This document shows positions 20,897 to 30,389 of a stretch of DNA of 64,000 nt, one piece after another. A program made the position numbers and the translations under genes. Source of the DNA: Shinella daejeonensis (GTDB lineage Bacteria; Pseudomonadota; Alphaproteobacteria; Rhizobiales; Rhizobiaceae). Below the pieces are notes generated by a model. The model searched no databases and was not told the origin of the DNA. It saw only the letters and a program-made list of their open reading frames with translations. Positions within the stretch are counted from its first letter, which is position 1; each line of letters starts with the position of its first letter. The DNA lies in contig NZ_JAHWXY010000002.1 in assembly GCF_024281235.1 (NCBI RefSeq), positions 620,001-684,000 of the forward strand, given 5' to 3'.

Positions 20897-22852
20897 ATGT
20901 GCGGAATTGCGGGATATTGCGGGGGAACACTCTCGCCGGAGCGCGGAGCGGATTATCTGCGCCGGATGGTCGCGACCCTTCGCCACCGCGGCCCGGACGG
21001 CGAAGGCACGCTGCTGCGCACCGAAGCCGGTCTTGCCCATCGACGGCTTGCAATCGTCGGCCTTGCGGATGGCGCACAGCCGATGGCATCCGAAAACGGC
21101 GCGCTTGCCGTCGCCTTCAACGGCGAGATTTATAATTATGTCGAGCTTCGCGAGGATCTCATCGCGCGCGGCCACCGCTTTCACACACAGTCTGACACCG
21201 AGGTCCTGCTGGCGCTTTTCGCCCGCAACGGCGTCGACTGCCTTGCCGACCTGAACGGCGACTTCGCTTTCGCCATCCATGACGAGGCCAGCCGGACGCT
21301 GGTGCTGGCGCGCGACCGCATGGGCGTGCGGCCGCTTTACTATGCCGAGCATGAAGGTGCGCTGTTCTTCGCCTCGGAGATCAAGGCGCTGCTCGCCCTG
21401 CCGGGCATGACGGCGGAAATCGACCCGCTGGCGCTCGACCAGATCTTCACGCTATGGTTTCCGATCCCGCCACGCACGGCCTTCCGCGGCATCCGCGAGC
21501 TTCCGCCGGGCCACCTGATGACCGTGCGGGACGGGCGGATCGCCATCCGTCCCTGGTGGCAGGCGTCCTTTCCCGATCACCGCGAGACGACGACGCCACG
21601 TCCGCCGCACGATCGGACGGAAGAACTGCGCGCGCTGCTTGCCGATGCCACGCGCCTGAGGCTGCGCGCCGATGTTCCGGTGGGCGCTTATCTCTCCGGC
21701 GGTCTCGATTCCTCGTTCATCGCGGCTCTGGCGGCTGAAACCGCCCCGCACGACTTGCGCACCTTCTCGCTGACCTTCGACAGCGCGGAACACGACGAAA
21801 GCGGCTGGCAGCGCAAGATGGCAGCAACGCTGGGCGTGACCAGCGAAAGCGTCGCCTGTGACGCACAGGCCATCGCCGCCCTGTTTCCCGAAACGATGCG
21901 GCATGTGGAAAGCCCGGTCCTGCGCACCGCACCCGTCCCCCTCCATCTCCTGTCGTCCCGGGTGCGGGAAAGCGGCATGAAGGCGGTGCTGACCGGCGAG
22001 GGCGCGGACGAGCTTTTCGCCGGTTACGATATTTTCCGCGAGGCGCGGGTGCGCCGTTTCTGCGGGCGGCAGCCGGGCTCCACCCGCCGACCCCTGCTCT
22101 TCCAGCGTCTTTATCCCTATCTGCCGGGCCTGAAACAGCAGTCGCCGGAATATCTGGCGCGCTTCTTCGCCACCGGCTCCGAGACCTTCGACGACCCGCT
22201 CTATTCCCATCGTCCCCGCTTCCGCTCGACCGCCGCCGCCAAGCTCTTCTTCTCCGCCGGGCTGCGCCGGGAGATCGGCGACTATGACGCGACGGCGGAA
22301 CTGGCGGAGCGGCTGCCGGCGGATTTTTCCCGCTGGCACCCGCTGCATCAGGCGCAATATCTCGAAACCGCCTTTCTGCTGCCCGGCTATATTCTCTCAA
22401 GCCAGGGCGACCGCGTGATGATGGCCAATGGCGTGGAAGGCCGCTTTCCCTTCCTCGATCCCCGGGTCGTGGATTTCGCCGCCGCTCTTCCGCCGGAAGC
22501 CAAGCTTTGCGGTCTGCGGGAAAAGCATATTCTCAAGCAGGCGGCGCACGGCCTCGTGCCGGCGGAGATCGTCAACCGGCCGAAACAGCCCTATCGGGCG
22601 CCCGACAGCGAGGCTTTCACGGCTCCCGCGGCAGCGGCCTGGCTCGACACCGCGCTTTCTCCCGAACGGCTGGCGGAAACGGGCCTGTTCAACCCGCCGG
22701 CGGTGGCCAAGCTCAAGGACAAGGTCATCCGGGGGCAGGCGACCGGCTTTCGCGACAATGCCGCCTTCATCGGCATCCTTTCGACGGAACTCCTGCGCGA
22801 CGCCTTCGCCGCGCAATCGACGCAACATTCAGCACAGACCGGGATGGGTTAG
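20897..22852 (+). CDS. Glutamine-dependent amidotransferase, asparagine synthase B type
   Basis: A 651-residue protein with an N-terminal class II glutamine amidotransferase domain (MCGIAGYCGG, nucleophile Cys2) and a C-terminal ATP-pyrophosphatase synthase domain (GAYLSGGLDSSFIAAL). Motifs such as RGIRELPPGHLM match the AsnB-like enzymes found in exopolysaccharide and specialised-metabolite clusters as well as true asparagine synthases. The carrier protein starts two bases after its stop. In this setting it probably amidates a carboxylate other than free aspartate (inference). Confidence 0.88.
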   Translation: MCGIAGYCGGTLSPERGADYLRRMVATLRHRGPDGEGTLLRTEAGLAHRRLAIVGLADGAQPMASENGALAVAFNGEIYNYVELREDLIARGHRFHTQSDTEVLLALFARNGVDCLADLNGDFAFAIHDEASRTLVLARDRMGVRPLYYAEHEGALFFASEIKALLALPGMTAEIDPLALDQIFTLWFPIPPRTAFRGIRELPPGHLMTVRDGRIAIRPWWQASFPDHRETTTPRPPHDRTEELRALLADATRLRLRADVPVGAYLSGGLDSSFIAALAAETAPHDLRTFSLTFDSAEHDESGWQRKMAATLGVTSESVACDAQAIAALFPETMRHVESPVLRTAPVPLHLLSSRVRESGMKAVLTGEGADELFAGYDIFREARVRRFCGRQPGSTRRPLLFQRLYPYLPGLKQQSPEYLARFFATGSETFDDPLYSHRPRFRSTAAAKLFFSAGLRREIGDYDATAELAERLPADFSRWHPLHQAQYLETAFLLPGYILSSQGDRVMMANGVEGRFPFLDPRVVDFAAALPPEAKLCGLREKHILKQAAHGLVPAEIVNRPKQPYRAPDSEAFTAPAAAAWLDTALSPERLAETGLFNPPAVAKLKDKVIRGQATGFRDNAAFIGILSTELLRDAFAAQSTQHSAQTGMG

Positions 22853-22854
22853 AT

Positions 22855-23109
22855 ATGTCCGATGAAATCAAGACCACCGTCCGCACTTTCGTGGTGGAGA
22901 ACTTCCTGTTCGGCGACGACAGCCAGCCGCTTGCAAGCGACCTGTCGTTCATCGACAACGACCTGATCGACTCCACCGGCATTCTGGAACTGGTGGGCTT
23001 TCTGGAGGAGCGCTTTGCCATCACCGTCGCCGATGCGGATATCGTGCCGGCAAACCTCGATACGATCGATCGCATCGCCGGTTTCATCGCGCGCAAGCAG
23101 GCCGCCTGA
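22855..23109 (+). CDS. Acyl carrier protein
   Basis: An 84-residue acidic protein with the four-helix carrier layout. DLIDSTGILELVGFLEE holds the phosphopantetheine attachment serine at residue 40, in an Asp-Ser-Thr context instead of the usual Asp-Ser-Leu of fatty-acid ACP. It starts two bases after the amidotransferase gene and is followed after 16 bases by an AMP ligase, its likely loading enzyme. It is not the housekeeping AcpP, whose neighbours are fab genes. Confidence 0.9.
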   Translation: MSDEIKTTVRTFVVENFLFGDDSQPLASDLSFIDNDLIDSTGILELVGFLEERFAITVADADIVPANLDTIDRIAGFIARKQAA

Positions 23110-23125
23110 CGGGGGAACGCCGGCG

Positions 23126-24655
23126 ATGCGGATCGAGCGCTTTCTGGAGGCCAGCATGAAAGCCGATGGCGGCAAGACCGCCATTGTCGCCGGCGATACG
23201 CGCCTGAGCTACGCGCAATTTTCCGACTTGTGCCATCGCATGGCCACCTCCCTTCGCGAATACGGCGTAAAGCCGGGCGAGCGGGTGATGCTCGTGCTCG
23301 ACAACGGCTGGCGTTGCGCCGTCTCGCTCTTCGCCACCTGGATCGCCGGGGCCGTCGTCTGCCCGGTCAATCCGTCCGTGAAACCGGAACGGCTGTCGCG
23401 CATCGCGCGCAGTTGCACGCCCTCGCTGGTGCTTGCCGAGGGACGGCTGGAGCGCCTGCTGTCCTGCGTGCCGGAACTCGACGAGGTGCCGCGCATCCTG
23501 ACGGGCCCGGCGCAATCCGCCGGGAGCGCCGGAGCCTTCGACGTCCTCTTCGAAGGGACACCCACACCGCCCCCGGCGACACGTTCCGACAGCGATCTGG
23601 CCGCACTGCTTTACACGTCCGGTTCGACGGGCGAACCGAAGGGGGTGATGCTCGGCCATGACAATATGGCCGCCGCCGCCCGTTCCATCGTCTCCTATCT
23701 GGAAAACCGGGCGTCCGATGTTCTTCTTCTCGTGCTGCCCATGTCGTTCGGCTACGGACTGAACCAGCTGGTGACCGGCATTCTCGCCGGCGCGACCGTG
23801 GTCATCGAGAAGTCCTTCACCTTTCCGCAGGCGATCTTCGAGCGTATCCGGGACGAGAAGGTGACAGGCTTTGCGCTGGTGCCGACGATGGTCGCGCTGA
23901 TGCGGCAGGCACGCGATCTCGATCCGTCGCTTTTTTCCAGCCTGCGTTATCTGACCGCCGCCGCCGCGCCGCTGCCGCAGGCACATCGGCAGTGGTTGCG
24001 CACGTTTCTTCCCCATGCGCGGCTCTATTGCATGTACGGCCAGACCGAATGCACCCGCGCCGCCTATCTGCCGCCCGCGGAAATCGACCGCCGGCAAGGC
24101 TCGGTCGGCATCGCGATACCCGGAACGGTCACGGAAATCGTCGACGAGGCAGGGCATACGCTGCCGGCCGGCGCAATCGGCGAACTGACGGTCAGCGGGC
24201 CGCACGTCATGCGCGGCTACTGGGGCGACCGGGAGGCGACGCGACGCACGCTGCGGACCGCTCCGGGCTCCCGCCGTCTCCGTCTCCATACCGGCGACCT
24301 CTTTACCGCCGACGGCGACGGCTATCTCACCTTCGTCGCCCGCATGGACGACATGATCAAGACGCGGGGCGAGAAAGTCGCGCCGCAGGCCGTGGAAGAG
24401 GTACTCCACCGCCTGCCCGGCGTGGCCGAGGCGCTGGTGACCGGTGTTCCGGACGAGATTTCCGGCCAGGCCGTCAAGGCGATCGTCGTCGTCTCCGACC
24501 CGTCGCTTTCGGCGCGCGACATCATGCGTCACTGCGCACAAAACCTCGAAGATCACATGGTGCCCCGGATCGTCGAGTTCCGGGACACCTTGCCCAGAAC
24601 CGATTCCGGCAAGGCCAGCCGCCGGCTTGCCGCCGCAACAGGAACGAACCCATGA
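23126..24655 (+). CDS. AMP-dependent acyl/amino-acid ligase
   Basis: A 509-residue ANL-superfamily adenylating enzyme. LLYTSGSTGEPKGVMLGH is the P-loop motif, YGQTECTRAAYL the A5 region, LHTGDLFTADGDGYL the A7 motif, and TDSGKASRRLA carries the C-terminal lysine. It probably loads an acid onto the adjacent carrier protein; exosortase-linked polysaccharide loci have similar ligase-carrier-amidotransferase sets. ATG 23126 is chosen since it lies just after the carrier gene, although the frame is open into it. Its stop overlaps the next start. Confidence 0.88.
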   Translation: MRIERFLEASMKADGGKTAIVAGDTRLSYAQFSDLCHRMATSLREYGVKPGERVMLVLDNGWRCAVSLFATWIAGAVVCPVNPSVKPERLSRIARSCTPSLVLAEGRLERLLSCVPELDEVPRILTGPAQSAGSAGAFDVLFEGTPTPPPATRSDSDLAALLYTSGSTGEPKGVMLGHDNMAAAARSIVSYLENRASDVLLLVLPMSFGYGLNQLVTGILAGATVVIEKSFTFPQAIFERIRDEKVTGFALVPTMVALMRQARDLDPSLFSSLRYLTAAAAPLPQAHRQWLRTFLPHARLYCMYGQTECTRAAYLPPAEIDRRQGSVGIAIPGTVTEIVDEAGHTLPAGAIGELTVSGPHVMRGYWGDREATRRTLRTAPGSRRLRLHTGDLFTADGDGYLTFVARMDDMIKTRGEKVAPQAVEEVLHRLPGVAEALVTGVPDEISGQAVKAIVVVSDPSLSARDIMRHCAQNLEDHMVPRIVEFRDTLPRTDSGKASRRLAAATGTNP

Positions 24656-25632
24656 ACGCCCAGACCCGCACCCCCGCCTTCGCTCCGCTCGTTCTCGATC
24701 CCGCCGCCGAAGTCGACCGCATCACCGGCTGGCTTCGCGAGAGGCTGCGCACCGACCTGCGCAAGCGCGGATTGGTGCTCGGCCTTTCCGGCGGCATCGA
24801 TTCCAGCGTCTCGGCGGCCCTTGCCGTACGGGCGCTCGGAGCCCGCAACGTCTTCGGCCTGTTCATGCCGGAAAACGATTCCGATCCCGAAAGCCTTCGT
24901 CTCGGGCAGGCGCTTGCGGCAATGCTCGGGATCGACAGCGTGATCGAGGATATCGGGCCGGCGCTCGCCGCCATGGGCTGCTACGAGCGGCGCGACGCCT
25001 TTATCCGCCAGGCCGTTCCGGACTACCGGCCGGACTGGGCTTCGAAGATCGTCTTCGACAATGCGATGACGACGGGCGGCTACAGCATCTCCTCGCTGGT
25101 CGTGCGTTCGCCCGACGGCAAGACGCGCAAGGTGCGCCTGCCGGCAGCGGCCTATCTCGGCATCGTCGCCGCCACCAACATGAAGCAGCGCACCCGCAAG
25201 CAGACCGAATATTACCATGCCGACCGGCTGAACTTCGCTGTCGTCGGCACGCCGAACCGGCTGGAATACGATCAGGGCTTCTTCGTCAAGAACGGCGACG
25301 GCGCAGCCGACATCAAGCCGATCGCCCATCTCTACAAGTCACAGGTCTATCAGATCGGCGCCTATCTCGGCCTGCCGGCGGATATCCTGTCGCGTCCGCC
25401 GACCACCGACACCTATTCGCTGCCGCAGACGCAGGAGGAATTCTACTTCGCCCTGCCCTATGACAAGATGGATATCTGCCTCTATGGACTGGAGCACGGG
25501 CTGCCGGCAGCAACCGTCGCCGACGCCACGGGATTGTCGGAGAAAAATGTCGCTTTCGTCTGGGAGGACATTGCCGCCAAACGCAAGGTAGCGCGCTATC
25601 TGCACTGCCAGCCGCTCGTCATGGACGCATAA
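24652..25632 (+). CDS. NAD(+) synthase-like amide-forming enzyme
   Basis: A 326-residue N-type ATP-pyrophosphatase. LVLGLSGGIDSSVSAAL is the PP-loop, and FFVKNGDGAADIKPIAHLYKSQVYQIGAYLG is the NadE signature stretch. It has no glutaminase domain, so it would use free ammonia or ammonia made by a partner. The stretch GTPNRLE replaces the usual GTGNKSE, and PTTDTYSLPQTQEE differs from housekeeping NadE. Start overlaps the ligase stop (ATGA). In this cluster it may form an amide on a pathway product instead of NAD (inference); a second NAD synthase is still a possibility. Confidence 0.75.
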   Translation: MNAQTRTPAFAPLVLDPAAEVDRITGWLRERLRTDLRKRGLVLGLSGGIDSSVSAALAVRALGARNVFGLFMPENDSDPESLRLGQALAAMLGIDSVIEDIGPALAAMGCYERRDAFIRQAVPDYRPDWASKIVFDNAMTTGGYSISSLVVRSPDGKTRKVRLPAAAYLGIVAATNMKQRTRKQTEYYHADRLNFAVVGTPNRLEYDQGFFVKNGDGAADIKPIAHLYKSQVYQIGAYLGLPADILSRPPTTDTYSLPQTQEEFYFALPYDKMDICLYGLEHGLPAATVADATGLSEKNVAFVWEDIAAKRKVARYLHCQPLVMDA

Positions 25633-25830
25633 GACCGGCCTGATTCAGGCGACGGACCGGGTTCGCGCAGAAAGAAAAAACCAGGTTTTCCAGCAACATA
25701 AGGCGCTCGCTCTCCCGGAAGGGACGGCAGGGCGTGCTCGTCCCTGTCAAACCGCCTTTTTCGCTCTATTTCAGAGGTCTGGAAAAGAAGCGGAGGTCTC
25801 TTGCCGCGCAAATTTCGCTGTGCTACGAAA

Positions 25831-25857
25831 ATTGTTGAACAATATCATTGAACAATG
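25831..25857. promoter_or_regulatory. Tandem palindromes, candidate GntR operator
   Basis: ATTGTTGAACAAT (25831-25843), a palindrome around a central G, is followed by CATTGAACAATG (25846-25857). The 9-mer TTGAACAAT recurs with a 13-base period. They lie 11 bases upstream of the binding-protein ATG, overlapping where RNA polymerase or ribosomes would load. Form and position suit FadR-type GntR repressors such as the one at 28345. Confidence 0.6.
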
Positions 25858-25867
25858 TGAGGGAAAT

Positions 25868-26725
25868 ATGTTCAGCCAGGCAATGAGGGCACGCACGTCC
25901 GCAATCCGCTCCTTCGGCATCGTCGCCGCCGCACTTATCGGCCTTGCCGGCCCGGCCGTCGCCGCCGGCCCGCAAACGGTGAAGGAAAACACGCTGTCGG
26001 TCGGCTCCGACCTGACTTATCCGCCCTTCGCCTATATGAACGAAGGCAAGCCGGCCGGCTTCGACGTGGAATTCATGCAGGACATAGCCAAGCGGCTGAA
26101 CCTGACGCCAGAATTCGTCGACACCCGTTTCGCAAGCCTCATCACCGGCGCGCGGGCCAGCCATTTCGACGTCATCGCTTCGGCGCTCTATGTCACACCC
26201 GAACGCCAGAAGGTCCTGAACTTCATTCCCTACATCAAGGCCGGAACGTCGATCCTCGTTCTCAAGGGCGCCGAATTCCGCCCGGCCAATGAGACGGAAC
26301 TCTGCGGCAAGGTCGTCGCCTCCATCCAGGGCGCATCCTGGCTGCCGAAGCTGAAGACCGTCTCCGAGGGCTATTGCGCCGAAAACGGCCTCCCCCCGAT
26401 CGATACCCGCGAATTCGATACGGACGCCCAGGCGACGCAGGCGATGCGCGCCGGTGCGGTCGACGTGGAATTCATGGACAGCGTCGTCGCAGCCGAACTG
26501 CTGGAGAAATTTCCCGACGACTACGAGGTCACTTCCACGGCGCTGATCTATCCGATCCTCGTCGGCATCGCCTCGACGCCGGAGAACACCGAACTCTTCA
26601 AGGCAATGGCCGACGCCTTTGCCGAAATGCGCAAGGACGGCGCCTATGAGGCGCTGGTCAAGTCCTACGACATGGTCGGCCTGAGCGACGACGAGATCAA
26701 CGCCGTCGTCGACGCCGCCCAGTAA
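25868..26725 (+). CDS. Amino-acid-type ABC transporter periplasmic binding protein
   Basis: A 285-residue SBP_bac_3 family protein with a signal peptide ending near residue 32 (AVAAG). LSVGSDLTYPPFAYMNEGKPAGFDVEFMQDIA is the classic start of polar amino-acid binding proteins. ATG 25868 is chosen for the GAGGG ribosome site. It is followed by a fused permease-ATPase, a GntR regulator, an amidase and an ectoine synthase, so the ligand may be an amino-acid amide, an N-acylated diamino acid or an ectoine-like compound (inference). Confidence 0.9.
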   Translation: MFSQAMRARTSAIRSFGIVAAALIGLAGPAVAAGPQTVKENTLSVGSDLTYPPFAYMNEGKPAGFDVEFMQDIAKRLNLTPEFVDTRFASLITGARASHFDVIASALYVTPERQKVLNFIPYIKAGTSILVLKGAEFRPANETELCGKVVASIQGASWLPKLKTVSEGYCAENGLPPIDTREFDTDAQATQAMRAGAVDVEFMDSVVAAELLEKFPDDYEVTSTALIYPILVGIASTPENTELFKAMADAFAEMRKDGAYEALVKSYDMVGLSDDEINAVVDAAQ

Positions 26726-26811
26726 CACCGCATTCGACCACCCCTTCCTGACGGGGCGGCGCGCATGTCTGCCCGCTGCCCCGTCTCATTTTCCGAAACG
26801 AGAGGCTTCCC

Positions 26812-28341
26812 GTGAACTACGATTGGCGATATGCGCTCGGCCTGCTGGTCAATCCCGATTTCTGGCAGGCGACCTGGGTCGTCGTGCAGCTCAGCTTCCT
26901 GAGCTGGTTCCTGGCCGCCGTCCTCGGCTTCGGACTGGCGCTCGCGAAGCAATCTTCCTGGCAGATCCTCAGCCGCCCGGCACGAATCTACATCTGGTTC
27001 TTCCGCAGCCTGCCGCTTCTCGTCCTGCTGATCTTCATCTACAGCATGCCGCAGGTCTTTCCCGCCCTGCGGCCGATCCTTTCGAACGCTTTCGTCGCCG
27101 GCCTGATCGCCCTGGTGGTCAGCGAGACGGCCTATATGGCGGAAATCCATCGCGGCGGCCTCCTGTCGATCCACAAGGGACAGATGGAAGCCGGGCGGGC
27201 GCTCGGCCTCGGTTTCGTCGGCATCCAGCGCCTCATCGTCATTCCGCAGGCAATCCGCGTGGCGCTGCCGGCCCTTGCCAACGAGCTTGTCACCATCATC
27301 AAGCTGACATCGCTGGTCTCGGTCATTTCACTCGCCGAGATCCTGCTGGTCGGCCAGCGCCTCTATACCCAGAACTTCCTCGTTCTGGAGACGCTGACCG
27401 CCGTCGCCTTCTTCTACATTCTCGTCGTCACGGTCTTCGACCGGGGGCTGACATGGCTGGAGCGGCGCGCCGACGTGCACCGCCGCGGCCAGAAGGCGCA
27501 GACGCTGACGGCCGAAGAAATCGCCGCCAGATGTTCCGACGTCCGGCTGCCGCCCGCTGCCCGCACCGAACGGCAGGATACCGGTGCGATTGCCCTCGAA
27601 GCCATCGATCTTCACAAGACCTTCGGCAATCTGCCGGTGCTGAAAGGCGTCGACCTGACCGTCCGGCCGGGCGAGGTGATCTCGATCATCGGCCGCTCCG
27701 GTTCAGGCAAGACCACATTCATCCGCCTGCTGAACGGGCTTGAACGGCTCGATGCCGGCACCGTGCGCCTGCATGGCTCCCCCTTCATCTCGGCCCGCCC
27801 GTCAGGCACCGGCCCGAGCATCGTCCAGGAAGACCATTCGCTCGTTCGCGACGTCGGCATGGTGTTCCAGAGCTTCAACCTCTTCAATCACCGCACCGTG
27901 CTCGACAATATCCTGCTTGCCCCGCTCTACCACGGCATAGGCAAGCGCAAGGAGCTTGAAGGGCTCGCCTTGCGTTATCTCGACAAGGTCGGCATGGCCG
28001 CCCATGCCAACAAGTACCCCCATCAGCTTTCCGGCGGACAGCAGCAACGCGTCGCCATCGCCCGCGCCCTGATGATGTCGCCGAGCATCATCCTCTTCGA
28101 CGAGCCGACCTCGGCGCTCGACCCGGAAACCGTCGGCGAAGTGCTGGGCGTCATCCGCTCGCTGGCCGAGGAAGGCGTGACGATGGTGATCGTCACGCAC
28201 GAAATGAATTTCGCCTTCGAGGTTTCCGACCGGATCGTCTTCATGGACGCCGGGAAGGTGGTCCATGACGATACGCCCGAACAGCTGAAGTCGGGCGACT
28301 ATCCGCAGCTGCAACCGTTCCTGAAGAATCTGACAGTCTGA
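26812..28341 (+). CDS. Fused permease-ATPase of an amino-acid ABC importer
   Basis: A 509-residue protein. Residues 1 to about 220 form a HisM/GlnP-type permease with several membrane helices and the EAA-like loop [24 protein letters not shown]. After a hydrophilic linker, residues about 262-509 form an ATPase (Walker [10 protein letters not shown], signature [12 protein letters not shown], Walker [13 protein letters not shown]). GTG 26812 has GAGAGG upstream. The usual separate genes are joined here in one frame, fixing stoichiometry at one ATPase per permease. It works with the binding protein at 25868. Confidence 0.92.
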   Translation: MNYDWRYALGLLVNPDFWQATWVVVQLSFLSWFLAAVLGFGLALAKQSSWQILSRPARIYIWFFRSLPLLVLLIFIYSMPQVFPALRPILSNAFVAGLIALVVSETAYMAEIHRGGLLSIHKGQMEAGRALGLGFVGIQRLIVIPQAIRVALPALANELVTIIKLTSLVSVISLAEILLVGQRLYTQNFLVLETLTAVAFFYILVVTVFDRGLTWLERRADVHRRGQKAQTLTAEEIAARCSDVRLPPAARTERQDTGAIALEAIDLHKTFGNLPVLKGVDLTVRPGEVISIIGRSGSGKTTFIRLLNGLERLDAGTVRLHGSPFISARPSGTGPSIVQEDHSLVRDVGMVFQSFNLFNHRTVLDNILLAPLYHGIGKRKELEGLALRYLDKVGMAAHANKYPHQLSGGQQQRVAIARALMMSPSIILFDEPTSALDPETVGEVLGVIRSLAEEGVTMVIVTHEMNFAFEVSDRIVFMDAGKVVHDDTPEQLKSGDYPQLQPFLKNLTV

Positions 28342-28344
28342 AAC

Positions 28345-28995
28345 ATGGAACAATCGATAAGCGCCCCGCGCGATCCCGCCTTCATCCGGATAGCCGCCGC
28401 GATAAAGGAGGATATTCTCGAAGGTCGCCTGCTCAGCGGAACCAGCCTGATCGAGGCGGACCTGGTCGACGTCTACGGCGTTTCCCGCAATACGCTGCGC
28501 GAAGCCTTGCAGCTTCTGCGCCAGCAGGGTCTCGTTTCGCAGGAGCCGAGCAAGAGCGTACGCGTCAAGCGGCTCAGCCTTGCCGAGGTGCGCGACGTCT
28601 TCATCGTCCGGCACCTCCTGGAACCGGGCGCATTGCGCGGACGCACGGCAGCACCCGACGGCTGGCTTGACCGGCTGGGCGACGTCATTCACGCGGAAGG
28701 CGAGGCGATCGCCGCGGCCGACTGGCCGGGCGTCGCCCGCCAGAGCCTGCGTTTCCATCAGGAAATCGTCTCGCTGCACGGCAGCGCGATCCTCGACCGG
28801 ATGTTTTCCTTGATCGCCGCCCAGCTTTCGCTCGTCTTCATCGCCGGCAAGGGCGCGCAGGCGTTCCATGAACCCTGGCTTGCGCGCGAGGCGGAGATGT
28901 ACCGTCTCCTTCAGCAGGGAGAATGGGACGCCGCCGCCGACCGGCTCGAACTTTACCTGACGGATTCCGAAGCCGTTCTGAGCACTCTGGTCTGA
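28345..28995 (+). CDS. GntR-family (FadR subfamily) transcriptional regulator
   Basis: A 216-residue repressor with an N-terminal winged helix (SLIEADLVDVYGVSRNTLREALQLLRQQGLV, residues about 30-65) and an all-helical FCD ligand domain. It starts three bases after the transporter gene and sits between transporter and amidase, so it most likely controls this operon. The tandem palindromes at 25831 are its best candidate binding site. FCD domains bind small carboxylates, often with a metal. Confidence 0.9.
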   Translation: MEQSISAPRDPAFIRIAAAIKEDILEGRLLSGTSLIEADLVDVYGVSRNTLREALQLLRQQGLVSQEPSKSVRVKRLSLAEVRDVFIVRHLLEPGALRGRTAAPDGWLDRLGDVIHAEGEAIAAADWPGVARQSLRFHQEIVSLHGSAILDRMFSLIAAQLSLVFIAGKGAQAFHEPWLAREAEMYRLLQQGEWDAAADRLELYLTDSEAVLSTLV

Positions 28996-29041
28996 AGGCC
29001 GGGGCCGAACCGGTGGAACGTTGAAAACAGGAGCCGAAGAC

Positions 29042-30370
29042 ATGGTCCCCGATTCTTTCTCCAAAGCCGCTGCCGGACAGGATTGGCGGAGCGATCTCGA
29101 CAGCGCCCTTGCCGATTATGCCGGCCGGAACTGGCAAGGCCGCGAGATATTCCTTGCCGAGCGCTTCGAAGCTGCACGGCGGGAAATCGCCCGCTGGCAG
29201 GCGTTCGCAAATGAAGGCGCGGAGCTGCCGCCTCTCGCCGGAGCGGTGATGACCGTCAAGGCCTGTTTCGACGTCGCCGGATGGACGGCGAGCTGCGCAT
29301 CGCGCGTGCTGGCGGACAGGCCGCCGGCACAAAGCAGCGCCCCGCTGGTACGCCGCCTCCGGCAAGCCGGCGCGACGCTTCTGGCCCAGACCAATATGAC
29401 GGAATTCGCCTATGGCGCGCTCGGCGTGAACACGCATTTCGGCACGCCGCGCACGCCGCTCGATCCGGCGGACGAGCGGATCGCCGGCGGCTCCAGTTCG
29501 GGCGCCGCGGTATCCGTCGCACGCGGCTATGCCGATTTCGGCCTTTCCTCCGACACCAGCGGCTCGGCGCGCATACCGGCGGCCTTTTGCGGCGTGACCG
29601 GTTTCAAGCCGAGCCGGGGCCGCTACCCGACCGGGGGCATGGCCTGGCTCTCCACGACCTTCGACGTCCCCGGCGTGATCGCCCGTGATGCCGCGCTTTG
29701 CCGTAGGATCGATACGATCGTCACCGGCGACACGGCGACACCGGCGCTGACCGCCGCCGATATCCGCCTAGCGCTCCCGGCCGGCTTCGGCGCCGCCTTC
29801 GACAGCGAGGTGGGGCAGATTTTCGATGCCTGCCTGTCCGCCCTCCGCACGGCCGGCGTCACCATTGTGGAAGTTCCGCTTCCCGATCTTGGCGAAAGCG
29901 CGCGCATCGCTGCGGAAGGCGGGGTGATCGGAGCGGAAGCCTATCACCTGCACAGCAACCATCTCGCCGAAGCGCTCGACAAATACGACCCTCTTGTCGG
30001 CTCGCGGCTGGTGAAGGGCGCGGAAATTCCCGCCCACCGCTATATCGGCGCCCTGCGTGCGCTGGAAGCCTGCCGTATCCGCTTCGATGCGGCCAGCGCC
30101 GGCTTCGACGGCTTCGTTCTGCCGACCGTGCCGATGCTGCCGCCCACCCTTGCCGAGCTTGCCGACGAGGATATCTACCTGGCGCTCAACCGGCGCTCGT
30201 TCTCGCTGGCAGAATTTGCAAACCGGCTGGATCTGCCGAGTATCACCCTGCCGACGGGCGCGGCACCGGTCGGCCTCATGCTGACCGGAACGCGCGGCGC
30301 CGACCGCCGGCTCCTGTCGATCGCCGGCATTCTGGAACCCATTGTCCGGATCACCGGACTCCACCGTTAA
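29042..30370 (+). CDS. Amidase-signature hydrolase
   Basis: A 442-residue amidase of the Ser-cisSer-Lys family, cytoplasmic. The triad is visible: Lys73 in MTVKACFDV, Ser151 in GGSSSGAAV and nucleophile Ser175 in DTSGSARIP, with the 24-residue serine spacing known for malonamidase. ATG 29042 is preferred over an upstream TTG because AGGAG sits nine bases before it. It probably hydrolyses the imported amide. The neighbouring ectoine synthase suggests the product or substrate may be an acylated diamino acid (inference). Confidence 0.9.
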   Translation: MVPDSFSKAAAGQDWRSDLDSALADYAGRNWQGREIFLAERFEAARREIARWQAFANEGAELPPLAGAVMTVKACFDVAGWTASCASRVLADRPPAQSSAPLVRRLRQAGATLLAQTNMTEFAYGALGVNTHFGTPRTPLDPADERIAGGSSSGAAVSVARGYADFGLSSDTSGSARIPAAFCGVTGFKPSRGRYPTGGMAWLSTTFDVPGVIARDAALCRRIDTIVTGDTATPALTAADIRLALPAGFGAAFDSEVGQIFDACLSALRTAGVTIVEVPLPDLGESARIAAEGGVIGAEAYHLHSNHLAEALDKYDPLVGSRLVKGAEIPAHRYIGALRALEACRIRFDAASAGFDGFVLPTVPMLPPTLAELADEDIYLALNRRSFSLAEFANRLDLPSITLPTGAAPVGLMLTGTRGADRRLLSIAGILEPIVRITGLHR

Positions 30371-30389
30371 CGCACCCAAGGAGACTGCG

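Noticed and set aside
24652-25632. Housekeeping NAD synthase as a firm call
   Set aside because: Signature residues differ and the gene is coupled to a carrier-protein cluster, so the nadE symbol was withheld.
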